The translations under genes were made by a program, and so were the position numbers. Source: Campylobacterales bacterium (lineage in GTDB: Bacteria; Campylobacterota; Campylobacteria; Campylobacterales; JALSKU01). Taken from it: 10,892 nucleotides of DNA. The notes beneath the pieces are model-generated. The model was not told where the DNA came from. It saw only the letters and a list, made by a program, of their open reading frames with translations, and searched no databases. The stretch is from NCBI GenBank assembly GCA_027038335.1, contig JALVWI010000162.1, positions 1 to 10,892 on the forward strand, given 5' to 3'. Below, in pieces: positions 1 to 6,629 of the stretch (positions within the stretch are counted from its first letter, which is position 1; each line of letters starts with the position of its first letter).

Positions 1-242
1 TTATCTTTTTTTACTACGATAATAGGCTGCAAAAGACCATGTTTTTTTATAGAACTTGATAACTCTTTTAAGCTATCTTCATTAAAATAAGTTCTTGGCT
101 GATAGATATTGGGTATGATTTCATCAACTTCAATCTCTTGAATGAGATTGCTTTTATCTTCTATATCTTGTCTATACGCCTCTTCGACATCCTCTAGTAT
201 AGCACCTATCCCTCGACCTAAAGCTTTTTTATTTTTTGCCAT
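1..242 (-). CDS. parB: ParB chromosome-partitioning protein, N-terminal part (cut by window edge)
   Basis: I translated this from the minus strand, starting at the ATG at 242-240; 80 full codons are visible before the edge. ParB binds centromere-like parS sites and partners the ATPase ParA in chromosome segregation. Visible hallmarks are the N-terminal KALGRGIGAIL, which in this family contacts and stimulates ParA, the arginine-patch start IIPNIYQPRTYF, and SIKKHGLLQPIIVV from the CTP-binding ParB/Spo0J fold. The parA stop and this start are separated by a single base (TAA-A-ATG), so the two are translationally coupled in one operon. The DNA-binding helix-turn-helix and dimerisation domains lie outside the window. 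I saw no parS-like palindrome in the visible sequence. Confidence 0.95.
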   Translation of the reverse strand, partial: MAKNKKALGRGIGAILEDVEEAYRQDIEDKSNLIQEIEVDEIIPNIYQPRTYFNEDSLKELSSSIKKHGLLQPIIVVKKD

Positions 243-243
243 T

Positions 244-1029
244 TTAACCGGCCATTATAGAAGTTGCTAGATTTTGATAAGCTTGAGAACCTCTTGATTT
301 GATGTCATATAAAATAATGGGTTTACCAAAACTTGGACTCTCAGCCAATTTTATATTTCTAGGTACTACAACATAGGATGAGTTTTTCTTATCTTTAAAA
401 AGTTTATTTTTAAAGTGCTGTTTAAGATCTGCAAAAACTTGTTTTGAAAGATTGTTTTGCGTGCTATACATTGTAGGCAAAAAACCTTTGATTTTTAGTT
501 TTGGATTGATAGTTTTTTTTATGAGTTTTATCGTATTTAAAAGCTGTGCTAAACCTTCAAGTGCAAAAAATTCACACTGTATAGGAATGATGACAGAATT
601 TGCCGCACTAAGTGCATTTATAGTAATGCTACCTAAAGCTGGAGGTGAATCGATGATGATATAGTCATACTGATCTTTTACTTCTTTAATCTTTTCTTTT
701 AAGACCAACTCTCGTCCATCTCTTTCTTGATCATAAAATTCTTTTTCTATACCTACCAAACCTATATTTGAAGGAGCTAAATGCAAAGTAGGTATGGATG
801 TTTTTAAAATAATTTGGGAAAGTTTTTTACTACCTATAAGAACATGATAGATATTAAATTCATAATCATTTCTATGAAATCCAAGCCCGGTTGTAGCGTT
901 TGATTGAGGATCAGCATCTATAAGTAAGACTTTTTTTTCAGCTACTGCTAAAGAAGCAGCCAAATTGATAGCTGTAGTAGTTTTGCCAACGCCGCCTTTT
1001 TGATTGGCAATAGCAATTATCTCTTTCAC
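244..1029 (-). CDS. parA: ParA/Soj chromosome-partitioning ATPase
   Basis: This 261-residue cytoplasmic ATPase drives segregation of ParB-bound origins by ATP-dependent binding to the nucleoid. The deviant Walker A motif KGGVGKTT sits at residues 11-18, LLIDADPQSNAT at 35-46, and the Walker B region DYIIIDSPPALG at about 122-133. All are diagnostic of the ParA/MinD family, and the length is typical of chromosomal Soj-type proteins without an N-terminal DNA-binding domain. The start codon is GTG (1029-1027). It is supported by a strong AAGGAG ribosome site ending 8 bases upstream, and no ATG lies between the two. The gene is followed immediately by parB and preceded by birA after a 69-base gap that may hold its own weak promoter. 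The family assignment is secure. Confidence 0.97.
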   Translation of the reverse strand: MKEIIAIANQKGGVGKTTTAINLAASLAVAEKKVLLIDADPQSNATTGLGFHRNDYEFNIYHVLIGSKKLSQIILKTSIPTLHLAPSNIGLVGIEKEFYDQERDGRELVLKEKIKEVKDQYDYIIIDSPPALGSITINALSAANSVIIPIQCEFFALEGLAQLLNTIKLIKKTINPKLKIKGFLPTMYSTQNNLSKQVFADLKQHFKNKLFKDKKNSSYVVVPRNIKLAESPSFGKPIILYDIKSRGSQAYQNLATSIMAG

Positions 1030-1062
1030 TCTTACTTCTCCTTTTTTAAAAAGCTCTGAGCT

Positions 1063-1091
1063 AAAATATATCTAATTTATTCCGAATTCAA
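1063..1091 (-). promoter_or_regulatory. Possible weak promoter for parAB
   Basis: In the birA-parA gap, the minus strand has TTGAAT (1091-1086), then 17 bases, then TATTTT (1068-1063). A better -10 box, TATATT (1070-1065), overlaps it but leaves only a 15-base spacer. The sequence is generally AT-rich, so such boxes occur by chance; parA could equally be read from the upstream operon. This is a suggestion only. Confidence 0.25.
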
Positions 1092-1098
1092 CTCTTTT

Positions 1099-1752
1099 TT
1101 ATCTATTACTATAAACTTTTTTATTATTTATCGTTATAGAACCATCTTGATTTAGTATTGCATCATTTAAAGACACTATATCATCTTCAAAATGGAAATA
1201 AAACTTTTTTGCTTTTTGAAATTCTATCTTATATTTGCTAAAAACTTGCTTCCATGAAAAATTTTTTTTAATTTTTTTTATAAACTCTTCTATGAGCTTT
1301 ATTTTATCTATAGATATATCAAGCTTGCCGAAATTTTTCGGTGAAGTTACTATATTTAGACCTATGGAACAAATAATATTATCATCACTTTTAAAGGTAA
1401 TAACTCCACCTATTTTTTTATCATCTATATAAAAATCATTTGGCCATTTAAGCCATATTTTAGAGCCTTTTGAAGCCAATATATCTTTTAAAATACAAGC
1501 ATAATATATAGAAATGGACTGCAAAGGTAAATCTTTTGGTAAATGTTTCAAATTTACACAAAATGATAAAAAAAGATTACCTTTTTCTCCTATCCAACTA
1601 TTTCCTCTACTTCCAATTCCATCAGTTTGTTCATCAGCATAAACTAAAACTAAAGGTAAAATTTCACCGTTTTTAACAGCTTTTAAAAGATATTTATGAG
1701 TTGAGCCGATACTATCAAAATGTATTATCTCAAATTTTTCATTTTTTTTCAT
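1099..1752 (-). CDS. birA: Biotin--[acetyl-CoA carboxylase] ligase, short form without HTH
   Basis: This 217-residue protein makes biotinyl-AMP and attaches biotin to the carrier lysine of acetyl-CoA carboxylase (and other biotin enzymes). Visible motifs are the biotinyl-AMP loop GIGSRGNSW (45-53, equivalent to the GRGRxGRxW loop), KWPND (102-106) followed by KKIGGV, and the GLNIV strand (131-135). E. coli BirA is about 320 residues, with an N-terminal winged-helix repressor domain. That domain is absent here, so this should be a pure ligase, not a regulator of biotin synthesis. The start is odd. The ATG (1752-1750) lies in a heptamer array that also forms the end of fmt. No Shine-Dalgarno sequence is visible, and a second ATG 7 bases upstream is out of frame. 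Sixteen bases separate the fmt stop from this start. Confidence 0.93.
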   Translation of the reverse strand: MKKNEKFEIIHFDSIGSTHKYLLKAVKNGEILPLVLVYADEQTDGIGSRGNSWIGEKGNLFLSFCVNLKHLPKDLPLQSISIYYACILKDILASKGSKIWLKWPNDFYIDDKKIGGVITFKSDDNIICSIGLNIVTSPKNFGKLDISIDKIKLIEEFIKKIKKNFSWKQVFSKYKIEFQKAKKFYFHFEDDIVSLNDAILNQDGSITINNKKVYSNR

Positions 1753-1787
1753 TTTTCATTTTTAATTTTTAATTATTAATTATTAAT
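1746..1787 (-). repeat. Heptamer array at the fmt/birA junction
   Basis: Read on the minus strand, six consecutive 7-base units fill this stretch without a gap: two copies of ATTAATA, two of ATTAAAA, two of ATGAAAA. The array covers the last codons and the TAA stop of fmt (1771-1769) and the ATG of birA (1752-1750). Bases 1751-1774 match 8800-8823 inside manC perfectly (24 bases, same strand). The repeat therefore seems to be a dispersed element and not a local oddity. Confidence 0.88.
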
Positions 1788-2695
1788 CTATCCCCGATTT
1801 TTAGTCTCTTGCCTGTGATATACTCTTTTGCACTCATATCTCTTTTTGATGGAGGTTGGATTCTATGAAGTACTATTGTGCCTATTTTACAACCTATTGT
1901 CACATCACTATCATTTATTTCTAAAATTTCACCCTCTTTAAAAGTCCCGACATTTTCTAAAAGAGACATTTTTTTTATCTTAAGTCCATTTTTTAGGTAA
2001 ATCCCCGGCCAAGGTGTATAAGCTTTGTACTTTTTATATATATCTTTTGCATTATCAAAGCTTATCTCTCCATCACTCTTTTTTATCTTTTTAGAATATG
2101 ACTTTAAAGCCCCAAACTGTTCAAGAGGTTTTATTTTTTCAAACTCTTTTAAGGTTGTGATACAAAGTTTTGCTGCACTTAAGGATAGTCTTTCAAAAAG
2201 TTCGCCTACTATCATATCTTTATCTATCTTTACTACTGAATAAGCCAATATATCACCTGTATCAAGCCCTTCATTCATAAGCATTGCTGTGATACCTGTT
2301 ATCTCGTCATCATTTAAAAGTGTAGCTTGGATAGGACTTGCACCTCTATAATTTGGTAGCAAAGAAGCATGCAAGTTGATACAAGGTGCTATTTGAAGTA
2401 TATCTTTAGGAAGTATTTGTCCATAAGCTGCGACTATGATAAAATCTGGAGTTAATTTATTTATAATATTTATGATACTTTTATCTTTTAAAGAGTTTGG
2501 TTGGTAAATTTTTATATTATTTTTTTTCTCAAGCAATATCTTTTTTACATAAGGAGGAGTTAGTATCTGTTTTCTACCTACGGGCTTATCCGGCTGAGTA
2601 AAAACCGCGCATACATCTATATCACTATCGCCGAGTAATTCCTCAAGTATCACACCCGCATAATCAGGCGTACCCATAAATATAACTTTTTTCAT
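1769..2695 (-). CDS. fmt: Methionyl-tRNA formyltransferase
   Basis: This 308-residue enzyme formylates the methionine on initiator tRNA, using 10-formyl-tetrahydrofolate, for bacterial translation initiation. The N-terminal transferase fold shows MGTPDYA (7-13) and the tRNA-contact region QPDKPVGR (34-41). The catalytic set is N107 and H109 in INLHASLLPNYRGASP, plus D145 in the LDTGDIL segment; these match Asn, His and Asp of the E. coli enzyme. The C-terminal OB-like domain runs from about residue 205. The ATG at 2695-2693 follows a GAGGA ribosome site about 9 bases upstream, and proB ends 22 bases before. The last residues (LIINN) and the stop codon are encoded by a heptamer repeat, so the extreme C-terminus may differ from that of relatives. 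Confidence 0.97.
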   Translation of the reverse strand: MKKVIFMGTPDYAGVILEELLGDSDIDVCAVFTQPDKPVGRKQILTPPYVKKILLEKKNNIKIYQPNSLKDKSIINIINKLTPDFIIVAAYGQILPKDILQIAPCINLHASLLPNYRGASPIQATLLNDDEITGITAMLMNEGLDTGDILAYSVVKIDKDMIVGELFERLSLSAAKLCITTLKEFEKIKPLEQFGALKSYSKKIKKSDGEISFDNAKDIYKKYKAYTPWPGIYLKNGLKIKKMSLLENVGTFKEGEILEINDSDVTIGCKIGTIVLHRIQPPSKRDMSAKEYITGKRLKIGDRLIINN

Positions 2696-2717
2696 TTTAT
2701 TTAATCCTCTTTAAATA

Positions 2718-3491
2718 CTAATTTAATTCCTCTTGTTTACAAAATAAAGTTCCATTTTTATGGATACCTTTAAGCAAAAAGCTTTTTGCATCATCAAGAT
2801 TTAATCCATCGGCTAAAAACATCTTCTTTCTTCTTTTTATAAGAAAATCTGCTGCTTTAAGCTTAGTAACTATACCCCCTGTAGCAAAAAAATCATTTGG
2901 ATTAACTTCAAGATCTATCTCATCTTTTGTAATATTATGCACTATTTTCTTTATCTTAGCATCACCGTTTACTCTTGGATCTTTATCATAATATCCATCA
3001 ATATCCGAAAGTACGATAAGCATATCGGCATCAAAATAGTATGTAACATGAGCTGAAAGTCTATCATTATCTCCAAAAACCAACTCATCAGTTGCAGTTG
3101 TGTCATTTTCATTGATTATAGGAATAACTTTATTTTTCAAACATACCTCTATGGCATTTTTAGCAAACTCTGTTCTTTTCCTAGAGTCAAAGTCACTAGC
3201 AGTAAGTAAAAATTGTGCTGTAAGTTTATCAAATTTTTCAAACTTTTTTTGATACTCTCTCATTAAAAAAGGCTGTCCCACTGCAGCAATGGCTTGTCTA
3301 TTTGCTACAATAGACTTATCTAATTTTATCTTTGAATATCCTGCAGCTACCGCACCGGAACTAACAAGTATAACTTCATATCTATCGTGTAAATTTGAGA
3401 GAAATTCAACCAAATTTAACATTCTAGTTTTTGCTATACGATTATTTTCACTTAAAACATGGCTACCGACTTTTACAACAACTCTTTTCAT
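2718..3491 (-). CDS. proB: Glutamate 5-kinase, without PUA domain
   Basis: This is the first step of proline synthesis: ATP-dependent phosphorylation of glutamate to glutamyl-5-phosphate. The frame is open up to 3554, but I place the start at the ATG at 3491-3489. GAGGAG lies 8 bases upstream of it, the protein then begins MKRVVVKVGS as in the family, and the longer form would overlap obg by 50 bases. This gives 257 residues. Motifs in this numbering are VKVGSHVLS (6-14), LVSSGAVAAG (42-51), INENDTTATDEL (126-137), FGDNDRLSA (139-147), SDIDGYYDKDPR (162-173) and TGGIVTKLKAA (204-214). These are typical of the amino-acid kinase fold. E. coli ProB is about 367 residues because of a C-terminal PUA domain, which is absent here as in other Campylobacterota. 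No proA or proC is in the window. Confidence 0.95.
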   Translation of the reverse strand: MKRVVVKVGSHVLSENNRIAKTRMLNLVEFLSNLHDRYEVILVSSGAVAAGYSKIKLDKSIVANRQAIAAVGQPFLMREYQKKFEKFDKLTAQFLLTASDFDSRKRTEFAKNAIEVCLKNKVIPIINENDTTATDELVFGDNDRLSAHVTYYFDADMLIVLSDIDGYYDKDPRVNGDAKIKKIVHNITKDEIDLEVNPNDFFATGGIVTKLKAADFLIKRRKKMFLADGLNLDDAKSFLLKGIHKNGTLFCKQEELN

Positions 3492-3504
3492 ATCTTTTAC
3501 TCCT

Positions 3505-4605
3505 CTACTTCTTATCCTCCGAACCAAAAGCTCTAACTCCTTCAAATAATGCAAATTTTATAGCTTCTATATTTATATTGGCGACAGAAGATATAGGACA
3601 TACAAAAAATGGCAACTCTTTTTTTATAATAAAGTCATCTTGATTGTAAAATATATAATTTTTATTAAAACCGTATTTATTGCTACTACTTTTTTCCACT
3701 CCGATACTATTGAAAAAAAGATCTATTTTTTCATTTGCTTCATCGGCAGAAATTGTATCTATCTTTGTAAAAGCTATGGCAAAATGATTATCACTGAGCC
3801 TATTTGAATAACTATTTAATTCATATTTTAAAGCTTCGTATTGATCTTTTAACTCTCTATAATTTGAAACATCAAGCATAAAAAGTAAAAACTTTGTCCT
3901 TTCTATATGTTTTAAAAATTCAAGTCCCAACCCCTTACCGTCACTTGCCCCTTCGATAATACCGGGGATATCTGCCATCACAAAAGAGTGATAATCATCT
4001 ACATTTACCACACCCAATTTTGGAGTAAGAGTAGTAAATTCATAATTTGCTATCTCTGGAGTAGCATTTGAAATAGTACTGATAAGAGTTGATTTACCGA
4101 CATTTGGAAATCCAACAAGTCCTACATCAGCAATGAGCTTAAGTTCTAGTCTTATCTCTTTTTCTTCACCCGGAAGTCCGGGTTGAGCATAAGTTGGTCT
4201 TTGGTTTGTTGAACTTCTAAAGTGCCAATTTCCAAGTCCACCCTTTCCACCTTTTAGAAAAACTCTTCTACTTCCATTTTCCACCATATCCAAAAGCACT
4301 TCACCGGTTTGATCATCTATGATCTGAGTTCCCGGCGGTACTTTGATGGTTAAAGATTCACCTTTTTTGCCATACCTTTTTCTACCCTCACCCGGTCTTC
4401 CGTTTTCAGCCTTAAGTACATTTTTGCCTCTTAAGTGAGATAAAGTATGAGTATTGTTATCAACTTCTATGACTATATCTCCACCTTGACCGCCATCTCC
4501 GCCGTCAGGTCCACCTTTTATAACAAATTTTTCTCTTCTAAAAGAGACCGCTCCCGCTCCGCCTTTACCGGATTTGAGAGTAAGTTTTACATTATCACTA
4601 AACAT
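3505..4605 (-). CDS. obg: Obg/CgtA ribosome-assembly GTPase
   Basis: This essential GTPase binds the 50S subunit during late assembly and links growth to nucleotide state. Its 366 residues show the glycine-rich Obg fold at 1-158 (for example GGPDGGDGGQGGD at 31-43). The G domain follows, with P-loop GFPNVGKST (165-173), switch/G2 FTTLTPKLG (190-198), G3 DIPGIIEGA (212-220), G4 TKID (280-283) and G5 SSV (339-341). G4 reads TKID rather than the common NKxD, which is tolerated in GTPases. The region 300-335 between G4 and G5 is low in recognisable motifs. The ATG at 4605 has AAGGA 5-6 bases upstream. The stop lies 13 bases before the proB start. The position directly after rplU and rpmA is the usual one and fits its ribosomal role. 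Confidence 0.97.
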   Translation of the reverse strand: MFSDNVKLTLKSGKGGAGAVSFRREKFVIKGGPDGGDGGQGGDIVIEVDNNTHTLSHLRGKNVLKAENGRPGEGRKRYGKKGESLTIKVPPGTQIIDDQTGEVLLDMVENGSRRVFLKGGKGGLGNWHFRSSTNQRPTYAQPGLPGEEKEIRLELKLIADVGLVGFPNVGKSTLISTISNATPEIANYEFTTLTPKLGVVNVDDYHSFVMADIPGIIEGASDGKGLGLEFLKHIERTKFLLFMLDVSNYRELKDQYEALKYELNSYSNRLSDNHFAIAFTKIDTISADEANEKIDLFFNSIGVEKSSSNKYGFNKNYIFYNQDDFIIKKELPFFVCPISSVANINIEAIKFALFEGVRAFGSEDKK

Positions 4606-4642
4606 TATTTTCCTTGAAAAATGAAGAGACTAAAGAGCTGTA

Positions 4643-4735
4643 GGCTCGGAAGTAAAGAAGAATAGGAGTAAAGGAATAAAGGCAAGGAAGCTACATATCT
4701 CCCTTTCTCCTTCATCCCTCATCCTTCAGCCTTAA
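4643..4735 (-). repeat. Degenerate 8-mer and 7-mer repeats between rpmA and obg, able to form a long hairpin
   Basis: On the plus strand, 4649-4688 reads as five degenerate 8-base units (GAAGTAAA, GAAGAATA, GGAGTAAA, GGAATAAA, GGCAAGGA). Next, 4700-4734 reads as 7-base units of the type ATCCTTC (ATCCCTC and ATCCTTC adjacent at 4714-4727). One block is purine-rich and the other pyrimidine-rich, so the transcript can fold back. The segment 4702-4713 pairs with 4660-4674 apart from two small bulges, and AGCC (4728-4731) pairs with GGCT (4643-4646) at the base. It sits in the only long gap inside the rplU operon (131 bases between rpmA and obg). It could set the rpmA-to-obg ratio or be an RNA-processing site; that part is inference. 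Confidence 0.55.
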
Positions 4736-4736
4736 T

Positions 4737-4994
4737 TTAAGCTGCGGGGTAAACTGAAACTTTTTTTCTGTGTTTATCTTTTCTTTCAAATTTAACATAA
4801 CCGTCAATCAATGCAAAAAGAGTATGGTCTTTTCCCATACCTACATTATTTCCGGGATGTGTAGCAGTTCCTCTTTGTCTTATGATGATATTTCCTGCTC
4901 TTACAAATTCACTTCCAAATTTTTTGACACCTAAGCGTCTTCCTGCACTATCTCTATTATTCTGGGTACTACCCTGACCTTTCTTGTGAGCCAT
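4737..4994 (-). CDS. rpmA: 50S ribosomal protein L27
   Basis: This 85-residue ribosomal protein reaches toward the peptidyl-transferase centre with its N-terminal tail. The sequence begins MAHKKGQGSTQNNRDSAGRR, the family signature, and contains GTATHPGNNVGMGKDHTLFA (43-62). There is no Firmicute-type cleaved N-terminal extension. Length is normal for L27. The ATG at 4994 is preceded by AAGGAG with 5 bases between, and rplU ends 19 bases upstream, so the two ribosomal genes are co-transcribed. The assignment is certain. Confidence 0.98.
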   Translation of the reverse strand: MAHKKGQGSTQNNRDSAGRRLGVKKFGSEFVRAGNIIIRQRGTATHPGNNVGMGKDHTLFALIDGYVKFERKDKHRKKVSVYPAA

Positions 4995-5013
4995 TTTATC
5001 TCCTTAACTTAAA

Positions 5014-5322
5014 CTATATTGATATACTTGTAACTTTAACGCGGGTATATTCTCTTCTAAAACCTTTTTTTAGCTTAGAGTCTTTTCTTCTTCTCTTTTT
5101 AAAGATAACGACTTTTTTTGCTTTTGCGTTTGCTACAACTTCTAGTGTTACTTTTGCTCCATCAATATATGGAGTACCCACCTTAAATTCATCGCCACCG
5201 ACGGCTAGAACTTCTTTTACCTCTATAGTGTCTTTTGGCTGAGCGTCAAGCTTGTCGAGATTTAGAAAATCTCCCTCTTGAACTTTGTATTGCTTCCCAC
5301 CATTTTTTATGATAGCATACAT
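5014..5322 (-). CDS. rplU: 50S ribosomal protein L21
   Basis: This 102-residue 23S rRNA-binding protein shows MYAIIKNGGKQYKVQEGD (1-18), the VFKKRRRKDSKLKKGFRR-type basic stretch (about 73-90), and the terminal YTRVKVTSISI strand, all typical of L21. The ATG at 5322 follows GAAGGA with 7 bases between. It is the first gene of the rplU-rpmA-obg operon. A promoter and a hairpin leader lie directly upstream, which would allow autogenous control by L21, although nothing in the sequence proves that. Confidence 0.98.
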   Translation of the reverse strand: MYAIIKNGGKQYKVQEGDFLNLDKLDAQPKDTIEVKEVLAVGGDEFKVGTPYIDGAKVTLEVVANAKAKKVVIFKKRRRKDSKLKKGFRREYTRVKVTSISI

Positions 5323-5334
5323 TAGCTATTCCTT

Positions 5335-5367
5335 CGTTCATTTATTTAGTCCATAAGACTATGAACG
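5335..5367 (-). promoter_or_regulatory. Hairpin in the rplU 5' leader
   Basis: A 7-base perfect inverted repeat (CGTTCAT at 5335-5341, ATGAACG at 5361-5367) encloses a second 4-base stem (AGTC 5348-5351, GACT 5357-5360) with a 5-base loop and a 6-base one-sided bulge. It begins at or next to the predicted transcript start and ends two bases from the GAAGGA ribosome site of rplU. It could stabilise the mRNA 5' end or be the binding site for feedback by L21. The function is inferred. Confidence 0.5.
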
Positions 5368-5370
5368 CGA

Positions 5371-5399
5371 ATTTTACTCTAATTTTATTTAAAAGTTAA
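5371..5399 (-). promoter_or_regulatory. Putative sigma-70 promoter of the rplU operon
   Basis: On the minus strand, TTAACT (5399-5394) is followed after exactly 17 bases by TAAAAT (5376-5371). The match to consensus is moderate, the spacing ideal, and the location is right for a strongly expressed ribosomal operon 49 bases ahead of the rplU start. The region upstream is very AT-rich and could serve as an UP-like element. Confidence 0.5.
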
Positions 5400-5453
5400 T
5401 TAAACATGATAAATATATAACTGCTTATTTAAAAATTTCTATAAAATCATAAG

Positions 5454-6620
5454 TTATGAAACATACCAAGCACATATCTTTTCAATCCCTTCTTTTAGTG
5501 ATATTTTGTGTCTCCATCCCAAATTATTTAATTTTGTTACATCTGTAACTTTTTTCATAGTTCCGTCAGGTTTATTAGCATTAAAAAAAAGTTTTCCTTT
5601 AAAACCTACGATACTTTTAATCAGTTCTGCGAGTTCTTTGATACTTATATCTTTTCCTGTACCGATATTTAAAAAGTGAGTATTTAGTTTTGACAAATCT
5701 TGTATATTAATTTTTTCCATAAGATATATACAAGCATCAGCCATATCTTCACTCCATAAAAATTCTCTCATAGGATTACCTGTACCCCAAATTTCTATAG
5801 AAACAGATCTGGATGTTGAGTGTTGAGTACTACATTTTATTCCATAATAATTTAATGCATAAATGATATCTTCTTTGCTGGATTTGCCATCAACTATCTT
5901 TTCTCTTTTTTTGAAATCTTTACTATTTGTTACTATTTTTAAAGGATTTTTATCCAAATCTTTTCTTATAGCTTTCCAATCATCTTTTTCAAATGCTTTT
6001 CCAAGATAAATTTTTCTAATAAGTGCAGGCAATACATGAGACTTTTCAAGGTCAAAATTATCATTTGGCCCATAAAGATTGGTCGGCATTACTGAAATGA
6101 AGTTTGTATTGTATTGGATATTGAAACTTTCACACATTTTTATACCGGCTATCTTTGCTATAGCATAAGGCTCATTGGTATATTCAAGTTCACTTGTCAG
6201 TAAATACTCCTCTCTCATGGGTTGTGGAGCATTTTTGGGATATATGCAGGTGCTTCCAAGAAACATAAGCTTTTTTACTTTGTATTTATACGCATTATAT
6301 ATGATATTATTTTGAATCTGCAGATTTTCATAGATAAAGTCTGCTCTGTAAGTATTGTTGGCAACTATACCGCCGACTTTTGCTGCAGCTAAAAATACAA
6401 ACTCCGGTTTATATTGTTTAAAAAATTCTTGGACTGCTATACTGTCCAATAGATCTACTTTATACAAGTTAGTAGTGGACAATAGATGATGATTGGCAGG
6501 AATTCTTTTATGAATAGTCCCTATTATATTTGTATAACCTTTTTCAAGAAGTTTTTTTACTATCGCACTACCAACTAAACCTGTAGCTCCAAAAACAACT
6601 ATTTTACTGTTTTTATTCAT
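5454..6620 (-). CDS. fcl: GDP-L-fucose synthase (long form with insertion)
   Basis: This NADPH-dependent epimerase-reductase turns GDP-4-keto-6-deoxymannose into GDP-L-fucose, the last step of the module. I start it at the ATG at 6620-6618, which has AGGA 7 bases upstream overlapping the gmd stop; two in-frame TTG codons just before are less likely. This gives 388 residues. The Rossmann motif GATGLVG is at 11-17. The catalytic set is S123 and C125 in GSTCIYP, Y152 and K156 (YAIAK), and H195 in EKSHVLPAL, with the same spacing as the E. coli enzyme. E. coli Fcl is about 321 residues; the excess is mainly an insertion at about 208-276, before the conserved EIWGTGNPMREFLWSEDMA. From memory, Bacteroidetes and other Campylobacterota have a similar long form. 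A heptamer repeat lies at the end of this insertion. Confidence 0.95.
   Translation of the reverse strand: MNKNSKIVVFGATGLVGSAIVKKLLEKGYTNIIGTIHKRIPANHHLLSTTNLYKVDLLDSIAVQEFFKQYKPEFVFLAAAKVGGIVANNTYRADFIYENLQIQNNIIYNAYKYKVKKLMFLGSTCIYPKNAPQPMREEYLLTSELEYTNEPYAIAKIAGIKMCESFNIQYNTNFISVMPTNLYGPNDNFDLEKSHVLPALIRKIYLGKAFEKDDWKAIRKDLDKNPLKIVTNSKDFKKREKIVDGKSSKEDIIYALNYYGIKCSTQHSTSRSVSIEIWGTGNPMREFLWSEDMADACIYLMEKINIQDLSKLNTHFLNIGTGKDISIKELAELIKSIVGFKGKLFFNANKPDGTMKKVTDVTKLNNLGWRHKISLKEGIEKICAWYVS
5815..5828 (-). repeat. Two perfect ACTCAAC heptamers within fcl
   Basis: On the minus strand, ACTCAAC occurs twice in tandem and encodes part of the stretch CSTQHSTS (263-270) at the end of the Fcl insertion. 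The same unit starts the manC tract at 8254-8248, where it is also followed by ACT. Two copies alone would be weak evidence; the shared unit strengthens it. Confidence 0.5.
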
Positions 6621-6629
6621 CAACAAATC

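Noticed and set aside
452..664. Open frames on the plus strand opposite parA, birA, fmt, proB and the hydrolase
   Set aside because: They have no ribosome sites or recognisable motifs and lie opposite well-supported genes; all are shadows.
1051..1062. AGCTC/GAGCT inverted repeat followed by T bases before parA, as a terminator
   Set aside because: The stem is four pairs once a minimal loop is allowed; too short to terminate, and parA follows at once.
1742..1749. Run of eight A (coding strand) at the birA start as a phase-variable homopolymer
   Set aside because: Runs of this length are common in this AT-rich sequence and the repeat array beside it explains the stretch better.
3492..3554. 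Upstream extension of the proB frame overlapping obg by 50 bases
   Set aside because: The extra 21 residues do not look like the family N-terminus, and GAGGAG stands 8 bases before the internal ATG at 3491, where the typical MKRVVVKVGS begins.
5447..5459. TCATAA/TTATGA palindrome at the fcl stop as a terminator
   Set aside because: Only A/T-rich pairs with a 1-base centre; effective stem of five pairs. Too weak to call.
5921..5938. Direct repeat of TACTATTT within fcl
   Set aside because: Period is 10, not 7; two copies of 8 bases in AT-rich coding DNA are expected by chance.
6470..6495. Possible further heptamer tract in fcl (NHHLLSTT region)
   Set aside because: It has similar words (CTATTGT, CCACTAC) but no clear repetition of a unit; left out as a feature.
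6621..6626. Two TTG codons as earlier starts of fcl
   Set aside because: The AGGA site is 7 bases from the ATG at 6620 but only 1 base from the first TTG; the ATG is the better start.
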